A stretch of 64,000 nt of DNA from Luteimonas wenzhouensis (lineage in GTDB: Bacteria > Pseudomonadota > Gammaproteobacteria > Xanthomonadales > Xanthomonadaceae). Shown one piece after another: positions 20,392-30,283 of the stretch (position 1 is the stretch's first letter; every line of letters starts with the position of its first letter). The stretch is taken from NCBI RefSeq assembly GCF_007859305.1, contig NZ_VOHE01000001.1, positions 62,001-126,000 of the forward strand, in the 5' to 3' direction. A model generated the notes under the pieces. That model saw only the letters and a list, made by a program, of their open reading frames with translations, did no database searches and had not been told where the DNA came from. The position numbers and the translations under genes were made by a program.

Positions 20392-21111
20392 TTAACGGCC
20401 CTCCGCCCCGCCCTCGTGCAACGATGCGTTGCCGCCACGCGCGGCCCGCCAGGACGCCCACAGCATCCGCAGCGGCGGCACCGGCCGCCTGGGCGCGTCC
20501 GGCCTCTGGGCTGCCAGCACCCGCAGGCGCTCGCGCAGCATGGCCTGGCGCAGCCGGCGGGGCCGCCCCATCGCGGCCCCTGGGGCCGCCTCCAGGGTGG
20601 CCCGCAGGGCCAGGGCGGCGTCGAGGTTCCCGCGCGCCAGGGCCCGCTCGATGCGCAGGGCATCGCTGAACAGGCCCGATCCGGGTCCTTCCGGTCCCGG
20701 GGAACGGCCGCCGAACAGCGCCGCCTCGCAGTGCAGTACGCCCGCCGCCCAGGCCTGCAGGGCCCGGGCGCCATCGTCCGGCGTCAGCGGCTCGCGCGTG
20801 GCCGGGAGCCTGGCCAGCGCCTGTCCGAGTGCGCCCCAGTCGGCGTCGAGCCGCTGCAGCGCCTCCCCCAGCGGATGGCGCCGCGCGCCGCGCGACCAGC
20901 CGTGCAGCTCCTCCTGCCACCAGGCCAGCTTGGCCAGTCCGGGGGCGGGTTCGGCTCCGGCCCAGGCGGCGTCGTGCAGTTCCTGGAGCAGGCTGAACCA
21001 GGCCGCGACCGGCGTGCGCAGCGGCCTGGCCAAGAACGCCTCGGCAATCCCCCACTCCGGCCAGCGCGCGCGCCACTTGTCGATGAAGCTGTCGAGCGAT
21101 TCCCGGCTCAT
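20392..21111 (-). CDS. Squalene/phytoene synthase-like protein
   Basis: A 239-residue helical protein resembling the short phytoene-synthase-like proteins found in xanthomonads next to gph. Visible features are RPLRTPVAAWFSLLQELHDAAW and the following WWQEELHGW, which resemble the first helices of the trans-isoprenyl synthase fold. The DxxxD motifs expected of active synthases are not clear, so catalytic activity is doubtful. It overlaps gph as ATGA. Confidence 0.6.
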   Translation of the reverse strand: MSRESLDSFIDKWRARWPEWGIAEAFLARPLRTPVAAWFSLLQELHDAAWAGAEPAPGLAKLAWWQEELHGWSRGARRHPLGEALQRLDADWGALGQALARLPATREPLTPDDGARALQAWAAGVLHCEAALFGGRSPGPEGPGSGLFSDALRIERALARGNLDAALALRATLEAAPGAAMGRPRRLRQAMLRERLRVLAAQRPDAPRRPVPPLRMLWASWRAARGGNASLHEGGAEGR

Positions 21112-21806
21112 GGCCGCCGCTCCGCGCCCCCCACGGGCCAGGCCTCGGGATCGAGCAGCCGCTCCGGCGCTTCCACCATCGTGTCGCCCTGCCAGGCCAC
21201 CGGGTCGTCGTCGTCGGGCCGGTAGCCCCACAGCGCGACCACCGAAGCCATGCCCGCGGCGCGCGCGGCGTCGATGTCGCGGCGGTCGTCGCCGACGTAG
21301 GCGCACTCGCCAGGCGCCAGGCCCAGCGCCGCGGCCGCGTGCAGCAGCGGCATCGGGTGCGGCTTGCGCTCGGCCAGGCTGTCGCCGCCGACCAGCACCG
21401 CGCAGCGCTGCGCCCAGCCGAGCCCGGGCAGCAGGTCGCGGGCCAGGTCGAACGGCTTGTTGGTGACGATGCCCCAGCGCACGCCGCCGGCCTCCAGGGC
21501 CGACAGCAGCGCCTCGACCCCGGGGAACGGCGCCCCGTGGCGGCCCAGCTCTTCGCGGTAGGTGGCCAGGAACTCGGGCACCAGGTCCGGCACCCGTTCC
21601 GGCGGCACCTCCGGGAACGCGACGGCGGACATCGCCCGCGCCCCGCGCGAGACGTGCGGACGCAGCGCGGCCAGCACCATCGGCGGCTTGCCGCGCGCCG
21701 CGCGCATGCGGTTCACCGTCGCCAGCATGTCCGGGGCACTGTCGAGCAGGGTGCCGTCCAGATCGAACAGCACCCCGCGCGGGAAGCGGCAGGACGCAGC
21801 GGCCAT
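21108..21806 (-). CDS. gph: HAD phosphatase, phosphoglycolate or MurNAc-6-phosphate type
   Basis: A 232-residue HAD hydrolase with motif I FDLDGTLLDS (Asp15 nucleophile), motif II VTNKP, motif III Lys in AERKPHP and motif IV YVGDDRRDIDAA. It is annotated as phosphoglycolate phosphatase by general similarity. In Pseudomonas the gene next to ubiG in the same order is mupP, encoding N-acetylmuramate 6-phosphate phosphatase of cell-wall recycling, so that role is a real alternative. It starts 13 nt after ubiG. Confidence 0.85.
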   Translation of the reverse strand: MAAASCRFPRGVLFDLDGTLLDSAPDMLATVNRMRAARGKPPMVLAALRPHVSRGARAMSAVAFPEVPPERVPDLVPEFLATYREELGRHGAPFPGVEALLSALEAGGVRWGIVTNKPFDLARDLLPGLGWAQRCAVLVGGDSLAERKPHPMPLLHAAAALGLAPGECAYVGDDRRDIDAARAAGMASVVALWGYRPDDDDPVAWQGDTMVEAPERLLDPEAWPVGGAERRP

Positions 21807-21819
21807 CAGCGGTGCGTGC

Positions 21820-22539
21820 TCACGGCTTGACCGCGCACGCCAGGTAGTTCACGTCGGTGCGCGACACGATCCGGGCGGCATTGCGCCAGGGCTCGTAGCG
21901 CAGCCCGCTCACGTCCTCCAGTTCCAGCCCCGCCTCCCGCAGCCAGGCGGCGAGTTCGGACGGACGGATGAAGGAGTCGTAGCGGTGGGTGCCCTTGGGC
22001 AGCAGGCGCGCGACGTACTCGGCGCCGACGATCGCCAGCGCGAACGCCGCCGGAGTGCGGTTGAGGGTGGAGACGAACAGGCGTCCGCCCGGCCGCAGCG
22101 CGCGGGCGCAGGCGTCGAGGATGGCGGCCGGATCGGGCACGTGCTCGAGCATCTCCATGCAGGTCACGGCGTCGAAGCTCCCAAGCTGCTGCGCGGCGAG
22201 CGACTCGACCGGCTGCACCCGGTAATCGACCCGCACCCCCGACTCGAGCGCGTGCAGCCGGGCCACGCTGACCAGTTCCGGCGCCAGGTCGATCCCGACC
22301 ACCTCCGCACCCGCCTCCGCCATCGCCTCGCTCAACAGCCCGCCGCCGCAGCCCACGTCCAGCACCCGCGCACCCGCCAGCCGCACGCGATCGGTTACGT
22401 AGCGCAGGCGCGCGGGATTGAGCGCGTGCAGCGGCTTCTGCGGGCCGTCGGGATCCCACCAGCGGTTGGCCAGCGCGGCGAACCGGTCGAGTTCCTCCTG
22501 GCGGAAGTTGGCGCCGGCGTGGCCGGGGGAAGCGTTCAT
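21820..22539 (-). CDS. ubiG: Ubiquinone biosynthesis O-methyltransferase
   Basis: UbiG performs both O-methylations in ubiquinone synthesis with S-adenosylmethionine. The 239-residue protein has the family start [22 protein letters not shown] motif [12 protein letters not shown], a [11 protein letters not shown] block and [14 protein letters not shown]. The ATG at 22539 gives standard length. It is followed closely by gph and preceded by mtaD, an order also seen in pseudomonads. Confidence 0.94.
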   Translation of the reverse strand: MNASPGHAGANFRQEELDRFAALANRWWDPDGPQKPLHALNPARLRYVTDRVRLAGARVLDVGCGGGLLSEAMAEAGAEVVGIDLAPELVSVARLHALESGVRVDYRVQPVESLAAQQLGSFDAVTCMEMLEHVPDPAAILDACARALRPGGRLFVSTLNRTPAAFALAIVGAEYVARLLPKGTHRYDSFIRPSELAAWLREAGLELEDVSGLRYEPWRNAARIVSRTDVNYLACAVKP

Positions 22540-22572
22540 CGGCTCATGGTCCTGAGGAAAAGGCGCGCACAT

Positions 22573-22603
22573 TGTAGGAGCGGCGGCGCCGTGCCGCGGT
22601 CGA
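22573..22603. repeat. REP-like element variant
   Basis: TGTAGGAGCGGC followed by a GGCGCC turn and GCCGCGGTCGA forms a short imperfect hairpin in the ubiG-mtaD gap. It shares the TGTAGGAGCGGC head with the repeats at 27991 and 51456, but its stem differs. Confidence 0.55.
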
Positions 22604-22610
22604 AGCGCAG

Positions 22611-23957
22611 TCAGCTCCGCTCCACCGCGGCGATGCGCTCGCGCCACTGGTGCGCGTTGGCGACGATCCGGTCCGGGTCCATGTCCACCAGCTCGCGGTC
22701 GCGCAGGCGGGCGCGGCCGGCGATCCACACGTCGGTCACCTGGTGGCGCCCGGTCGCGTAGACCAGCTGCGAGACCACGTGGTGCAGCGGCTGGGTTTCC
22801 AGCGCCGACAGGTCCACCAGCGCCAGGTCGGCCTGCTTGCCCGGCTCGATCGAACCGACCAGGTGGTCGAAGCCCATCGCCTTGGCGCCGCCCAGGGTCG
22901 CGGCGCGAAGCGCCTCGAAGGCGTCCAGCGCGGCGGCGTCCTGCGCCACCGCCTTGGCCAGGATCGCCGCGGTGCGGGTCTCGCCGAACATGTCCAGGTC
23001 GTTGTTGCTGGCCACGCCGTCGGTGCCGATCGCCAGGGTCACGCCGGCGCGCGCCAGGGCGCACGCCGGGCAGAAGCCGGAGGCGAGCTTGAGGTTGGAT
23101 TCGGGGCAGTGGACCACGCTCACCCCGCGTTCGGCGCACAGGTGGATCTCCGCCTCGGTGAGCTGGGTCATGTGCACCGCGATCAGCCGGTCGTTGATCA
23201 GCCCCAGGCGGTCCAGGCGCGCGATCGGCCGCTGCCCATGCTCGGCCAGCGACTGCTCGACCTCCTGCGCGGTTTCGTGCAGGTGCAGGTGCACCGGCAC
23301 GTCGAGCTGGTCGGCCAGCACCCGGATCCGCTCGAAATTGGCGTCGTTGACCGTGTACGGCGCATGCGGCGCGAACGCGGTGGCCACCAGTGGATCGTCG
23401 CGCCACTGGTCGTGGACCGCGCCGGCCTTGTCGAAGTATTCGTCGTCGCTGGCCGCCCAGGCGGTGGGGAAGTCGATCACCGGCAGGCCGACGCGCGCGC
23501 GGAATCCGTGGCGACGGTAGGTGGCCGCCTGCACGTCGGGGAAGAAGTAGTTCTCGTTGACGCAGGTGACCCCGCCGCGCAGCAGTTCGGCGATCGCCAG
23601 CGTCACCCCGTCTTCCACGAACGCCGGGCTGATCACCGCGGCCTCGATCGGCCAGATGTGCTGCTGCAGCCAGACCTTGAGCGGCAGATCGTCGGCGACC
23701 CCGCGCAGCAGGGTCATCGGGTTGTGGACGTGGGCGTTGACCAGGCCGGGGAGCAGCACCCCGTCGGGGCGCGACACGGTCTCGGCGGGAGTGAAGCGCC
23801 GGCGCGCCTCGGCGGCGGGCAGCAGGGCCACGATGGCGCCGTCGCGGATCGCGACCGCGTGGTCTTCGAGGACCACGCCATGCGGCTCCACCGGTACCAC
23901 GTGGCCGGCCTCGACCAGCAGGTCGCAGGGCTCGGGAATAGCGGGAATGTCGGTCAT
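22611..23957 (-). CDS. mtaD: 5-methylthioadenosine/S-adenosylhomocysteine deaminase-type amidohydrolase
   Basis: A TRZ/ATZ-family amidohydrolase of 448 residues. Metal ligands: His76/His78 in [15 protein letters not shown] and [13 protein letters not shown]. It should deaminate S-adenosyl compounds or related adenosine derivatives; relatives also include other aminohydrolases. Start set at the ATG giving MTDIPAIP as in family members; an ATG three codons upstream is equally possible. It is upstream of ubiG, which uses SAM and releases S-adenosylhomocysteine. Confidence 0.82.
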   Translation of the reverse strand: MTDIPAIPEPCDLLVEAGHVVPVEPHGVVLEDHAVAIRDGAIVALLPAAEARRRFTPAETVSRPDGVLLPGLVNAHVHNPMTLLRGVADDLPLKVWLQQHIWPIEAAVISPAFVEDGVTLAIAELLRGGVTCVNENYFFPDVQAATYRRHGFRARVGLPVIDFPTAWAASDDEYFDKAGAVHDQWRDDPLVATAFAPHAPYTVNDANFERIRVLADQLDVPVHLHLHETAQEVEQSLAEHGQRPIARLDRLGLINDRLIAVHMTQLTEAEIHLCAERGVSVVHCPESNLKLASGFCPACALARAGVTLAIGTDGVASNNDLDMFGETRTAAILAKAVAQDAAALDAFEALRAATLGGAKAMGFDHLVGSIEPGKQADLALVDLSALETQPLHHVVSQLVYATGRHQVTDVWIAGRARLRDRELVDMDPDRIVANAHQWRERIAAVERS

Positions 23958-24167
23958 GCGGCCCATTGTGTCAGGTCGCCGCGTAAAACAGGTTGCAGCC
24001 GCCGGTGCCGGCGGGGGCCATGCCGCCCGGCGCGCGCCGTCGTGGGGACCCGGCCGATGGACCGGCGATCCGGAAGGCCGGCCGCCGGGCGACGGCCGGG
24101 CGGATCCGCCCGCCGTCCGGCGCCGGCGGCGCGACGCAGCCGCCGGCAGGCCGCAGGTTCCGCGGGC

Positions 24168-24734
24168 CTACTTGACCCGGCTGACGTACTCGCCCGAGCG
24201 GGTGTCGACCTTGATCACCTCGTCCTGTCCGACGAACAGCGGCACCCGGACCACGGCGCCGGTCTCGAGCGTGGCCGGCTTGCCGCCGCCTCCGGAGGTA
24301 TCGCCGCGCACGCCCGGATCGGTCTGGGTGATCCTGAGTTCGACGAAGTTCGGCGGGGTGACCGCGATCGGGGTGCCGTTCCACAGCGTGACCACGCAGG
24401 TCTCCTCGCCCTTAAGCCACTTCTCGGCGCCGCCCATGCCCGCGGCGTCGGCCTGCACCTGCTCGAAGGTCTCCGGGTTCATGAAGTGCCAGTACTCGCC
24501 GTCGCTGTACAGGTACTGCATGTCGGTGTCGATCACGTCCGCTGCCTCGAGCGAGTCGGTCGACTTGAGCGTGATCTCCTGCACCCGCCCGGACTTGATC
24601 AGGCGGTAGCGCACCCGGGTGAACGCCTGGCCCTTGCCCGGCTTGACGTAGTCGGTGTCGGTAATGATCGCCGGCTCGTTGTTGACCAGGATCTTCTGGC
24701 CGTTCTTCACGTCGTTCATGCCCAGGGTGGCCAT
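24168..24734 (-). CDS. efp: Elongation factor P
   Basis: EF-P relieves ribosome stalling at polyproline. The 188-residue protein has standard three-domain length and the modification site KPGKGQAF with Lys34. Lys34 is beta-lysylated in bacteria with EpmA/EpmB, and epmB lies immediately divergent here, which supports that mode. The 210 bases between its stop and mtaD hold GC-rich inverted stems but no gene. Confidence 0.96.
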   Translation of the reverse strand: MATLGMNDVKNGQKILVNNEPAIITDTDYVKPGKGQAFTRVRYRLIKSGRVQEITLKSTDSLEAADVIDTDMQYLYSDGEYWHFMNPETFEQVQADAAGMGGAEKWLKGEETCVVTLWNGTPIAVTPPNFVELRITQTDPGVRGDTSGGGGKPATLETGAVVRVPLFVGQDEVIKVDTRSGEYVSRVK

Positions 24735-24754
24735 GGGGTCTCCTGCTGGAAGGG

Positions 24755-24772
24755 AGCCGCCCGCGGGCGGCT
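24755..24772. promoter_or_regulatory. 18-bp palindrome between efp and epmB
   Basis: A perfect palindrome AGCCGCCCGCGGGCGGCT lies in the 89-nt divergent gap. It ends against TAGAAT (24772-24777), which could be the -10 box of epmB. Confidence 0.4.
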
Positions 24773-24823
24773 AGAATGGGGACGGGTGCCGGCGCCGCCG
24801 GCCCGGGAATTCGCAGACCGCCA

Positions 24824-25825
24824 ATGATACCCGCTGCTTCCGCCCTGCTGCAGCCTCCCGGCTGGCAGCACGCCTGGCGCGACGCCATCCGCGAACCGCA
24901 GGAACTGCTGTCGGTGCTCGGCCTGGAGGGCCTGGTCGATGCCTCGGCCGCGGCCGCGGCCTCGTTCCCGCTGCGGGTGCCGCGCGGCTTCGCCGCGCGC
25001 ATGCGGCGCGGCGATCCGCACGATCCACTGCTGCGCCAGGTGCTGCCGCTGGACGAGGAGCTGCGCCCGGTCCCCGGGTTCTCGCTCGACGCGGTGGGCG
25101 ACACCGGCGCCCTCGCCGGCCACGGCGTGCTGCACAAGTACCAGGGGCGCGCCCTGCTGGTGGCCACCGGCAGTTGCGCGGTGCATTGCCGTTACTGCTT
25201 CCGCCGCCATTTCCCCTACGCCGAGCAGACCGCGGCGGCCGGGCACTGGGCCGCCGCGCTCGATGCGATCCGCGCCGACCCCTCGATCCACGAGGTGATC
25301 CTGTCCGGCGGCGATCCGCTGTCGCTGGCCACGCCGCGGCTCCAGGCCCTGACCGTCGCGCTGGCGCGGATCGGCCACGTGCGCCGGCTGCGGATCCACA
25401 CCCGCCTGCCCGTGGTCCTGCCCGAGCGGATCGACGACGCGCTGCTCGACTGGCTCGGCGCGCTGCCCTGGCCGGTGGCGGTCGTGGTCCACGCCAACCA
25501 TGCCCGCGAGTTCGACGCCTCGGTGGACGCCGCGATGGCGCGGCTGCGCGCGGCCGGCGCCACCCTGCTCAACCAGGCCGTGCTGCTGCGCGGCGTGAAC
25601 GACTCGCTCCAAGCGCAGGCCGACCTGCACGAGCGCAGCTTCGCCGCCGGCGTGCTTCCCTACTACCTGCACCAGCTCGACCGCGTCGCCGGCGCGGCCC
25701 ACTTCGAGGTGCCGGACGAGCAGGCACGGCTCCTGCATGAACGGCTCAGGGCGCGACTGCCGGGCTACCTGTTGCCGCGGCTGGTGCGGGAAGTCGCCGG
25801 CGACGCGTCGAAGCGGCCGCTGTGA
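24824..25825 (+). CDS. epmB: EF-P (Lys34) beta-lysine 2,3-aminomutase
   Basis: A radical-SAM enzyme converting (S)-alpha-lysine to (R)-beta-lysine for EF-P modification. The 333-residue protein carries CxxxCxxC as CAVHCRYC (Cys118, 122, 125), GGDPLSLA and VLLRGVNDS, and lacks the C-terminal extension of catabolic lysine 2,3-aminomutases, as EpmB does. The ATG at 24824 agrees with the family start. It is divergent from efp, its functional partner. epmA is not in the window. Confidence 0.93.
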   Translation: MIPAASALLQPPGWQHAWRDAIREPQELLSVLGLEGLVDASAAAAASFPLRVPRGFAARMRRGDPHDPLLRQVLPLDEELRPVPGFSLDAVGDTGALAGHGVLHKYQGRALLVATGSCAVHCRYCFRRHFPYAEQTAAAGHWAAALDAIRADPSIHEVILSGGDPLSLATPRLQALTVALARIGHVRRLRIHTRLPVVLPERIDDALLDWLGALPWPVAVVVHANHAREFDASVDAAMARLRAAGATLLNQAVLLRGVNDSLQAQADLHERSFAAGVLPYYLHQLDRVAGAAHFEVPDEQARLLHERLRARLPGYLLPRLVREVAGDASKRPL

Positions 25826-25887
25826 TCCCCGCCATGGACGCGACCCGCGCCGGCATGGCATAACCGGGACTGGACGGGGAGACTCGA

Positions 25888-27978
25888 ATGTCGAAGAAGA
25901 CGGACAACGCCCTGCGCCTGGTGATCGTCGACGGGCGCGTGGAAGACGCCGAAGCGCTGGTCAGCGGCCTGCGCAATTCCGGCATCGCGGTGCGCCCGGT
26001 GCGCGCGGCCACGCGCGAGGAGCTGTCCGCCGCCCTCGCCGGCCCCGCCGACCTGGTGCTGGCCGCGCTCAACGTCCCGTCGCTGGCATTCGAGGAGACC
26101 ATGCAGCTGGTCACCGGCACCGGCAAGGACCTGCCGGTGATCGCGATCGCCGATCGCCTGGACGAGAACGAGTACGACGCGGTGCTCACCGCCGGCGCAC
26201 GCGCGCTGGCGCTGCGCCACCGCCCCCAGCAGGTGCTCTCGCGGGTGCGCAACGAATGGGACGACCTCGAGGCCAGGCGCGCCCAGCGCCGCCTCGAGGC
26301 GCGGGTGCGCGAGACCGAGCGCCGCTGCGACGCGCTGATCGAGTCCTCGCGCGACCCCATCGCCTACGTCCACGAAGGCATGCACATCCGCGCCAACAGC
26401 GCCTATCTGGAGATGTTCGGCTACGACAGTTTCGAGGACATCGAGGGCATGTCGCTGCTGGACATGGTCGGGCCGCAGTACGTGGAGGACTTCAAGCAGC
26501 TGCTCAAGTCCCTCGCCCGCGGCGAACCGCCGCCGCCGCGCTACGAGCTGGAGGCGCGCGACCTGGAGGGCAACGCCTTCGCCGCCTCGATGGAGTTCAC
26601 CCAGGCCCAGTACGAGGGCGAGTCCTGCCTGCAGGTGGTGTTCCGTCGCCAGGAATTCGATCCCGAGCTGGCCCAGGAGCTGGAGGAACTGCGCCAGCGC
26701 GACCAGGTCACCGGCCTGCTCAACCGCCCCACGTTCCTGCTGTCGCTCGAGGACGCGGTGGGCGACGCCGGCCAGAACAACGGCCAGCACGGCCTGCTGA
26801 TGATCGAGCCCGACCACTACCACCGCCTGCTCGGCGACATCGGCCTGGACTCGGCCGACGCCCTGCTCTCGGCGATCGCCGAACGCCTGCGGCAGACGCT
26901 GGCGGCCGAACTGGCCGACGGCCGCGCGGTCGCCGCGCGCTTCTCCGAACACACCCTGGCCGTGCTCCTGCGCAACAGCGACTATGCCGCGACCGCGGCG
27001 GTGGCCGAACGCATCCGCGAGGCATTCTCGGCCGACGTGGTCTCGATCGGCACCCGCTCGAGCGTGATCACCGCCAGCATCGGCGGGGTGCAGATCGGCG
27101 AGAAGATCGCCAGCGTCTCGCAGGTGCTGGCCAAGGCCGCGCAGGGGGTGGAGTCCTCCAGCGGCGTGGGCGGGAACCGGGTGGAGATCTTCGACCCGGC
27201 GGCGATGGACCGGGCCGAACAGGAACACGTCCGCGCCTGGGTGGCGCGCCTGCGCGACGCGCTCGACAACAACCGCCTGGTGCTGCACTACCAGCCGATC
27301 ATCAACCTCCAGGGCGACACCGGCGCCACCTACGAGGCGCTGATGCGCCTGGACCCGGGCGACGGCCAGCTGATCTCGCCCAACGCCTTCCTGCAGATCG
27401 CCGAGGAGCACGGCCTGCTCGGCGAGATCGACCGCGCCGTGGTCGGCCAGGCAATCGCGGTGCTCGGCCAGCGCATCGCCGCCAACCGGCCCACCACCCT
27501 GCTGGTCAAGGTCAGCCAGGCGGCGCTGGACGATCCGTCGCTGGCCGACTTCATCGGCCAGCAGCTGCAGGCCCACGGCGTACCGGGCGAATACCTGGTG
27601 CTGGAACTGCCCGAGGCCAAGGTCTTCACCCATCTCAAGGCGACCCAGGCCTTCGCCGAGGCAATCGGCCGCTTCGACTCGCGCCTGGCGCTGGAGCAGT
27701 TCGGCGTCGGCCTGGACTCGTTCCAGCTGCTGACGCACCTGAAGCCGAACATGCTCAAGATCGACCGCAGCTTCATCGAGGACCTGCCGCGTAACGAGGA
27801 CAACCAGGCCAAGGTGCGCGAGATCGCCAAGCGCGCGCGGGAAATGGGCATCCGCACCATTGCCGAGTACGTGCAGGACGCGGCCAGCATGTCGATCCTG
27901 TTCTCCTCGGGCGTGGACTACGTCGAGGGCCACTTCCTCGCCATGGCCAGCCCGGTGATGAACTACGACTTCGAGTAG
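25888..27978 (+). CDS. fimX: FimX-like REC-PAS-GGDEF-EAL protein (degenerate)
   Basis: The 696 residues carry a receiver-like domain (1-130), PAS (about 145-265), GGDEF (about 270-430) and EAL (about 445-690). Both enzymatic motifs are decayed: the GGDEF site reads RFSEHT, and in the EAL domain the catalytic DD of loop 6 is EQ (LEQFGVGLDSF) and the usual Asn is Val (LLVKVSQ). YEALMRL is kept. This pattern is that of FimX, a c-di-GMP receptor that promotes type IV pilus assembly through PilZ and PilB. The receiver domain has no clear phospho-Asp. No pil genes are nearby. Confidence 0.85.
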   Translation: MSKKTDNALRLVIVDGRVEDAEALVSGLRNSGIAVRPVRAATREELSAALAGPADLVLAALNVPSLAFEETMQLVTGTGKDLPVIAIADRLDENEYDAVLTAGARALALRHRPQQVLSRVRNEWDDLEARRAQRRLEARVRETERRCDALIESSRDPIAYVHEGMHIRANSAYLEMFGYDSFEDIEGMSLLDMVGPQYVEDFKQLLKSLARGEPPPPRYELEARDLEGNAFAASMEFTQAQYEGESCLQVVFRRQEFDPELAQELEELRQRDQVTGLLNRPTFLLSLEDAVGDAGQNNGQHGLLMIEPDHYHRLLGDIGLDSADALLSAIAERLRQTLAAELADGRAVAARFSEHTLAVLLRNSDYAATAAVAERIREAFSADVVSIGTRSSVITASIGGVQIGEKIASVSQVLAKAAQGVESSSGVGGNRVEIFDPAAMDRAEQEHVRAWVARLRDALDNNRLVLHYQPIINLQGDTGATYEALMRLDPGDGQLISPNAFLQIAEEHGLLGEIDRAVVGQAIAVLGQRIAANRPTTLLVKVSQAALDDPSLADFIGQQLQAHGVPGEYLVLELPEAKVFTHLKATQAFAEAIGRFDSRLALEQFGVGLDSFQLLTHLKPNMLKIDRSFIEDLPRNEDNQAKVREIAKRAREMGIRTIAEYVQDAASMSILFSSGVDYVEGHFLAMASPVMNYDFE

Positions 27979-27990
27979 CCCCCCGACACC

Positions 27991-28165
27991 TGTAGGAGCG
28001 GCTTCAGCCGCGACTTCCGCCCGGTGCGACGTCACCCGTCGGCGTGTTCCGCCACGGCACCCCTCGCTGGCTCCGCGCCGAAAAGCCGCAGGTGGCCGCG
28101 CCCGGCATGCGGCCACCCGGATGCGGGGGCCCCAGCCATCCGGTCGCGGCTGAAGCCGCTCCTAC
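27991..28165. repeat. Inverted pair of REP-like repeats
   Basis: TGTAGGAGCGGCTTCAGCCG (extended to 28014 with CGAC) faces an inverted copy at 28143-28165. Each is itself a hairpin. The pair fills most of the 312-nt gap between fimX and htpX, which has no gene. This is the bacterial interspersed mosaic pattern of REP sequences. The region between the copies is also rich in short inverted repeats. Confidence 0.85.
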
Positions 28166-28290
28166 GGGCCGGAACGCACGACCACGCGACGTCGCGGCGG
28201 TCCGCCGCCCGCTCCCGGCCGAAGGCGGCGCGCCGCGGACGCCTGCGAAGGTTGGCCCGCCGCCGGCCGGGACGGCCGGGCGGCGATGCC

Positions 28291-29178
28291 TCAGGCCAGC
28301 ACGCCCTCGCGCAGCTGCTCCGGCGGCGCGTTGCGCAGGGCGGCGATGCGCTCCTCGAGCGGCGGATGGCTCATCAACAGGCGGCGCAGGCCATGGCCAA
28401 GACCGCCGCTGATGCCGAATGCCGCGATCTGCCGCGGCAGCGTGTTGGCGCCCTGGTTCTGCGCCAGGCGCTCGAGCGCGGCGATCATCTTGTGGCGCCC
28501 GGCCAGCGCGGCGCCGCCGGCGTCGGCGCGGAACTCGCGCTGGCGCGAGAACCACATCGCGATCATGCTCGCGAACAGGCCGAACACCAGGTCGAGCACC
28601 ACCACCACCGCGAAATAGGCCATGCTGCCCATGTCGCGGTCCATGAAGTTGCTGACCGCGCGCGCGACCACCCGCGCCAGCACGATCACGAACGTGTTGA
28701 GCACGCCCTGCAGCAGCGCCATGGTGACCATGTCGCCGTTGGCCACGTGCGCGACCTCGTGTCCCAGCACCGCTTCGGCCTCGTCGCGGTCCATCGAGCG
28801 CAGCAGTCCGGTGGACACCGCCACCAGTGCGTTGTTCCGGTTGGCCCCGGTGGCGAAGGCATTGATCTCCGGCGCGTCGTAGATGGCCACCTCGGGCATG
28901 CCGATGCCGGCGGCCTGGGCCTGGCGGCGCACGGTCTCGACCAGCCAGCGCTCGACCTCGCTGCGCGGCTGGGTGATCACCTGCGCACCGGTGAAGCGCT
29001 TGGCGGTCCACTTGGACATCAGCAGCGACACCAGCGCGCCGCCGAAGCCGAACAGCGCCGCGAACACCAGCAAGCCCGCGTTGGTCGCCGGATCGATGCC
29101 GAAGACGGCCATGACGATGCTGAGCAGGACCAGCACCGCGAGGTTGGTGGCCAGGAACAGGGTGATGCGCTTGAACAT
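28291..29178 (-). CDS. htpX: Membrane protease HtpX
   Basis: HtpX is an inner-membrane M48 zinc protease in membrane-protein quality control. The 295-residue protein has two N-terminal membrane segments (about 5-55), the zinc motif HEVAH at 140-144, two further hydrophobic stretches and [12 protein letters not shown] near the end. Standard length. It is divergent from gluQ. Confidence 0.95.
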   Translation of the reverse strand: MFKRITLFLATNLAVLVLLSIVMAVFGIDPATNAGLLVFAALFGFGGALVSLLMSKWTAKRFTGAQVITQPRSEVERWLVETVRRQAQAAGIGMPEVAIYDAPEINAFATGANRNNALVAVSTGLLRSMDRDEAEAVLGHEVAHVANGDMVTMALLQGVLNTFVIVLARVVARAVSNFMDRDMGSMAYFAVVVVLDLVFGLFASMIAMWFSRQREFRADAGGAALAGRHKMIAALERLAQNQGANTLPRQIAAFGISGGLGHGLRRLLMSHPPLEERIAALRNAPPEQLREGVLA

Positions 29179-29230
29179 GCGGGGACTGCAACCTTTCTCG
29201 TGGGGGGCGTAGGCGCCCGTCGGGGTGTCG

Positions 29231-29257
29231 ATTATGGTTGTCGCGGGTGAAAATCAA
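29231..29257 (-). promoter_or_regulatory. Possible htpX promoter
   Basis: On the minus strand CATAAT (5 of 6 consensus) lies about 50 nt before the htpX ATG, with TTGATT upstream at a 15-nt spacing, shorter than the optimal 17. Confidence 0.35.
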
Positions 29258-29317
29258 GGCTCCGGCGCCGCAGGCCTCGCCCGTGGGGCGCCCTCCGACC
29301 GGTACCGTTCAGTCCCC

Positions 29318-30229
29318 ATGTCGACCACCCCAGGCTACCGCGGCCGTTTCGCGCCCTCGCCCACCGGACCGCTGCATGCCGGCTCGCTGCTGGCGGCGCT
29401 CGGGAGCTGGCTGATGGCCCGGCGCGCCGGCGGTCGCTGGCTGGTGCGGATCGAAGACCTCGACCCGCCGCGGGAGGTTCCGGGCGCGGCCGCGGCCCAG
29501 CTGCGCACCCTGGCCGCGTGCGGGCTGCATCCCGACGGGCCGGTCGAGTACCAGTCCCGGCGCGGCGGACTCTACGCCGCGGCCCTGGAGCGCCTGCTCG
29601 CCGCCGGCGACGCGTTCGAATGCCACTGCAGCCGCTCCGACCTGGGCGCCCGCGGCGGCATCCACCGCCATTGCGTGGCCGGCCGCCGGCGCCCGGATCC
29701 GGCCGTGCGCCTGCGCGTGCCCGACGGGTGCCGGATCGGCTTCGAGGATGCGATCCGCGGCCACTACGCCCAGGACCTGGCGCGCGAGGTGGGCGACTTC
29801 GTCCTGCGCCGGGCCGACGGCCCGTGGGCCTACCAGCTGGCGGTGGTGGTGGACGACGCCGACCAGGGCATCACCGAGGTGGTGCGCGGCGCCGACCTGC
29901 TCGACTCCACTGCGCGCCAGATCCTGCTGCAGCAGCGGCTGGGGCTGCCGACCCCGCGCTACGCCCACCTGCCGGTGGTCCCGGGCCCGGACGGGCGCAA
30001 GCTCTCCAAGTCGCTGGCGGCCATGCCGGTCGACGACGCCGATCCGCTGCCCGCGCTCGCCCGCGCCTGGGCGATGCTCGGCCAGGATCCGGCGGCGGTC
30101 GCCGGGGCGGCATCGCCGGCCGCACTGCTCGAGGCCGCGCTGGCCGCGTTCGACCCGGCCCGGATCCCGCGCGGACCCGACCCGCTGCCCGCCGCGTTGC
30201 ACAACACCCACGGCGCGATCGAAGACTAG
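29318..30229 (+). CDS. gluQ: Glutamyl-Q tRNA(Asp) synthetase
   Basis: GluQ-RS attaches glutamate to queuosine of tRNA-Asp. The 303-residue protein resembles the catalytic half of GluRS without an anticodon-binding domain: [26 protein letters not shown], zinc-type cysteines in CHCSRSDL with a later Cys, and KLSKS. ATG 29318 gives the family start. E. coli has it after dksA; here it is separate. It precedes phaB by 54 nt. Confidence 0.93.
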   Translation: MSTTPGYRGRFAPSPTGPLHAGSLLAALGSWLMARRAGGRWLVRIEDLDPPREVPGAAAAQLRTLAACGLHPDGPVEYQSRRGGLYAAALERLLAAGDAFECHCSRSDLGARGGIHRHCVAGRRRPDPAVRLRVPDGCRIGFEDAIRGHYAQDLAREVGDFVLRRADGPWAYQLAVVVDDADQGITEVVRGADLLDSTARQILLQQRLGLPTPRYAHLPVVPGPDGRKLSKSLAAMPVDDADPLPALARAWAMLGQDPAAVAGAASPAALLEAALAAFDPARIPRGPDPLPAALHNTHGAIED

Positions 30230-30283
30230 ACTGTAGCCGGTGCCGCCCGGGCGGCGGGAACGACTGACGCAGGAGACAAGGAC

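Noticed and set aside
17637-20669. Open frame of about 1000 codons on the plus strand
   Set aside because: Antisense to the diguanylate cyclase and FolE2 genes, no recognisable domain.
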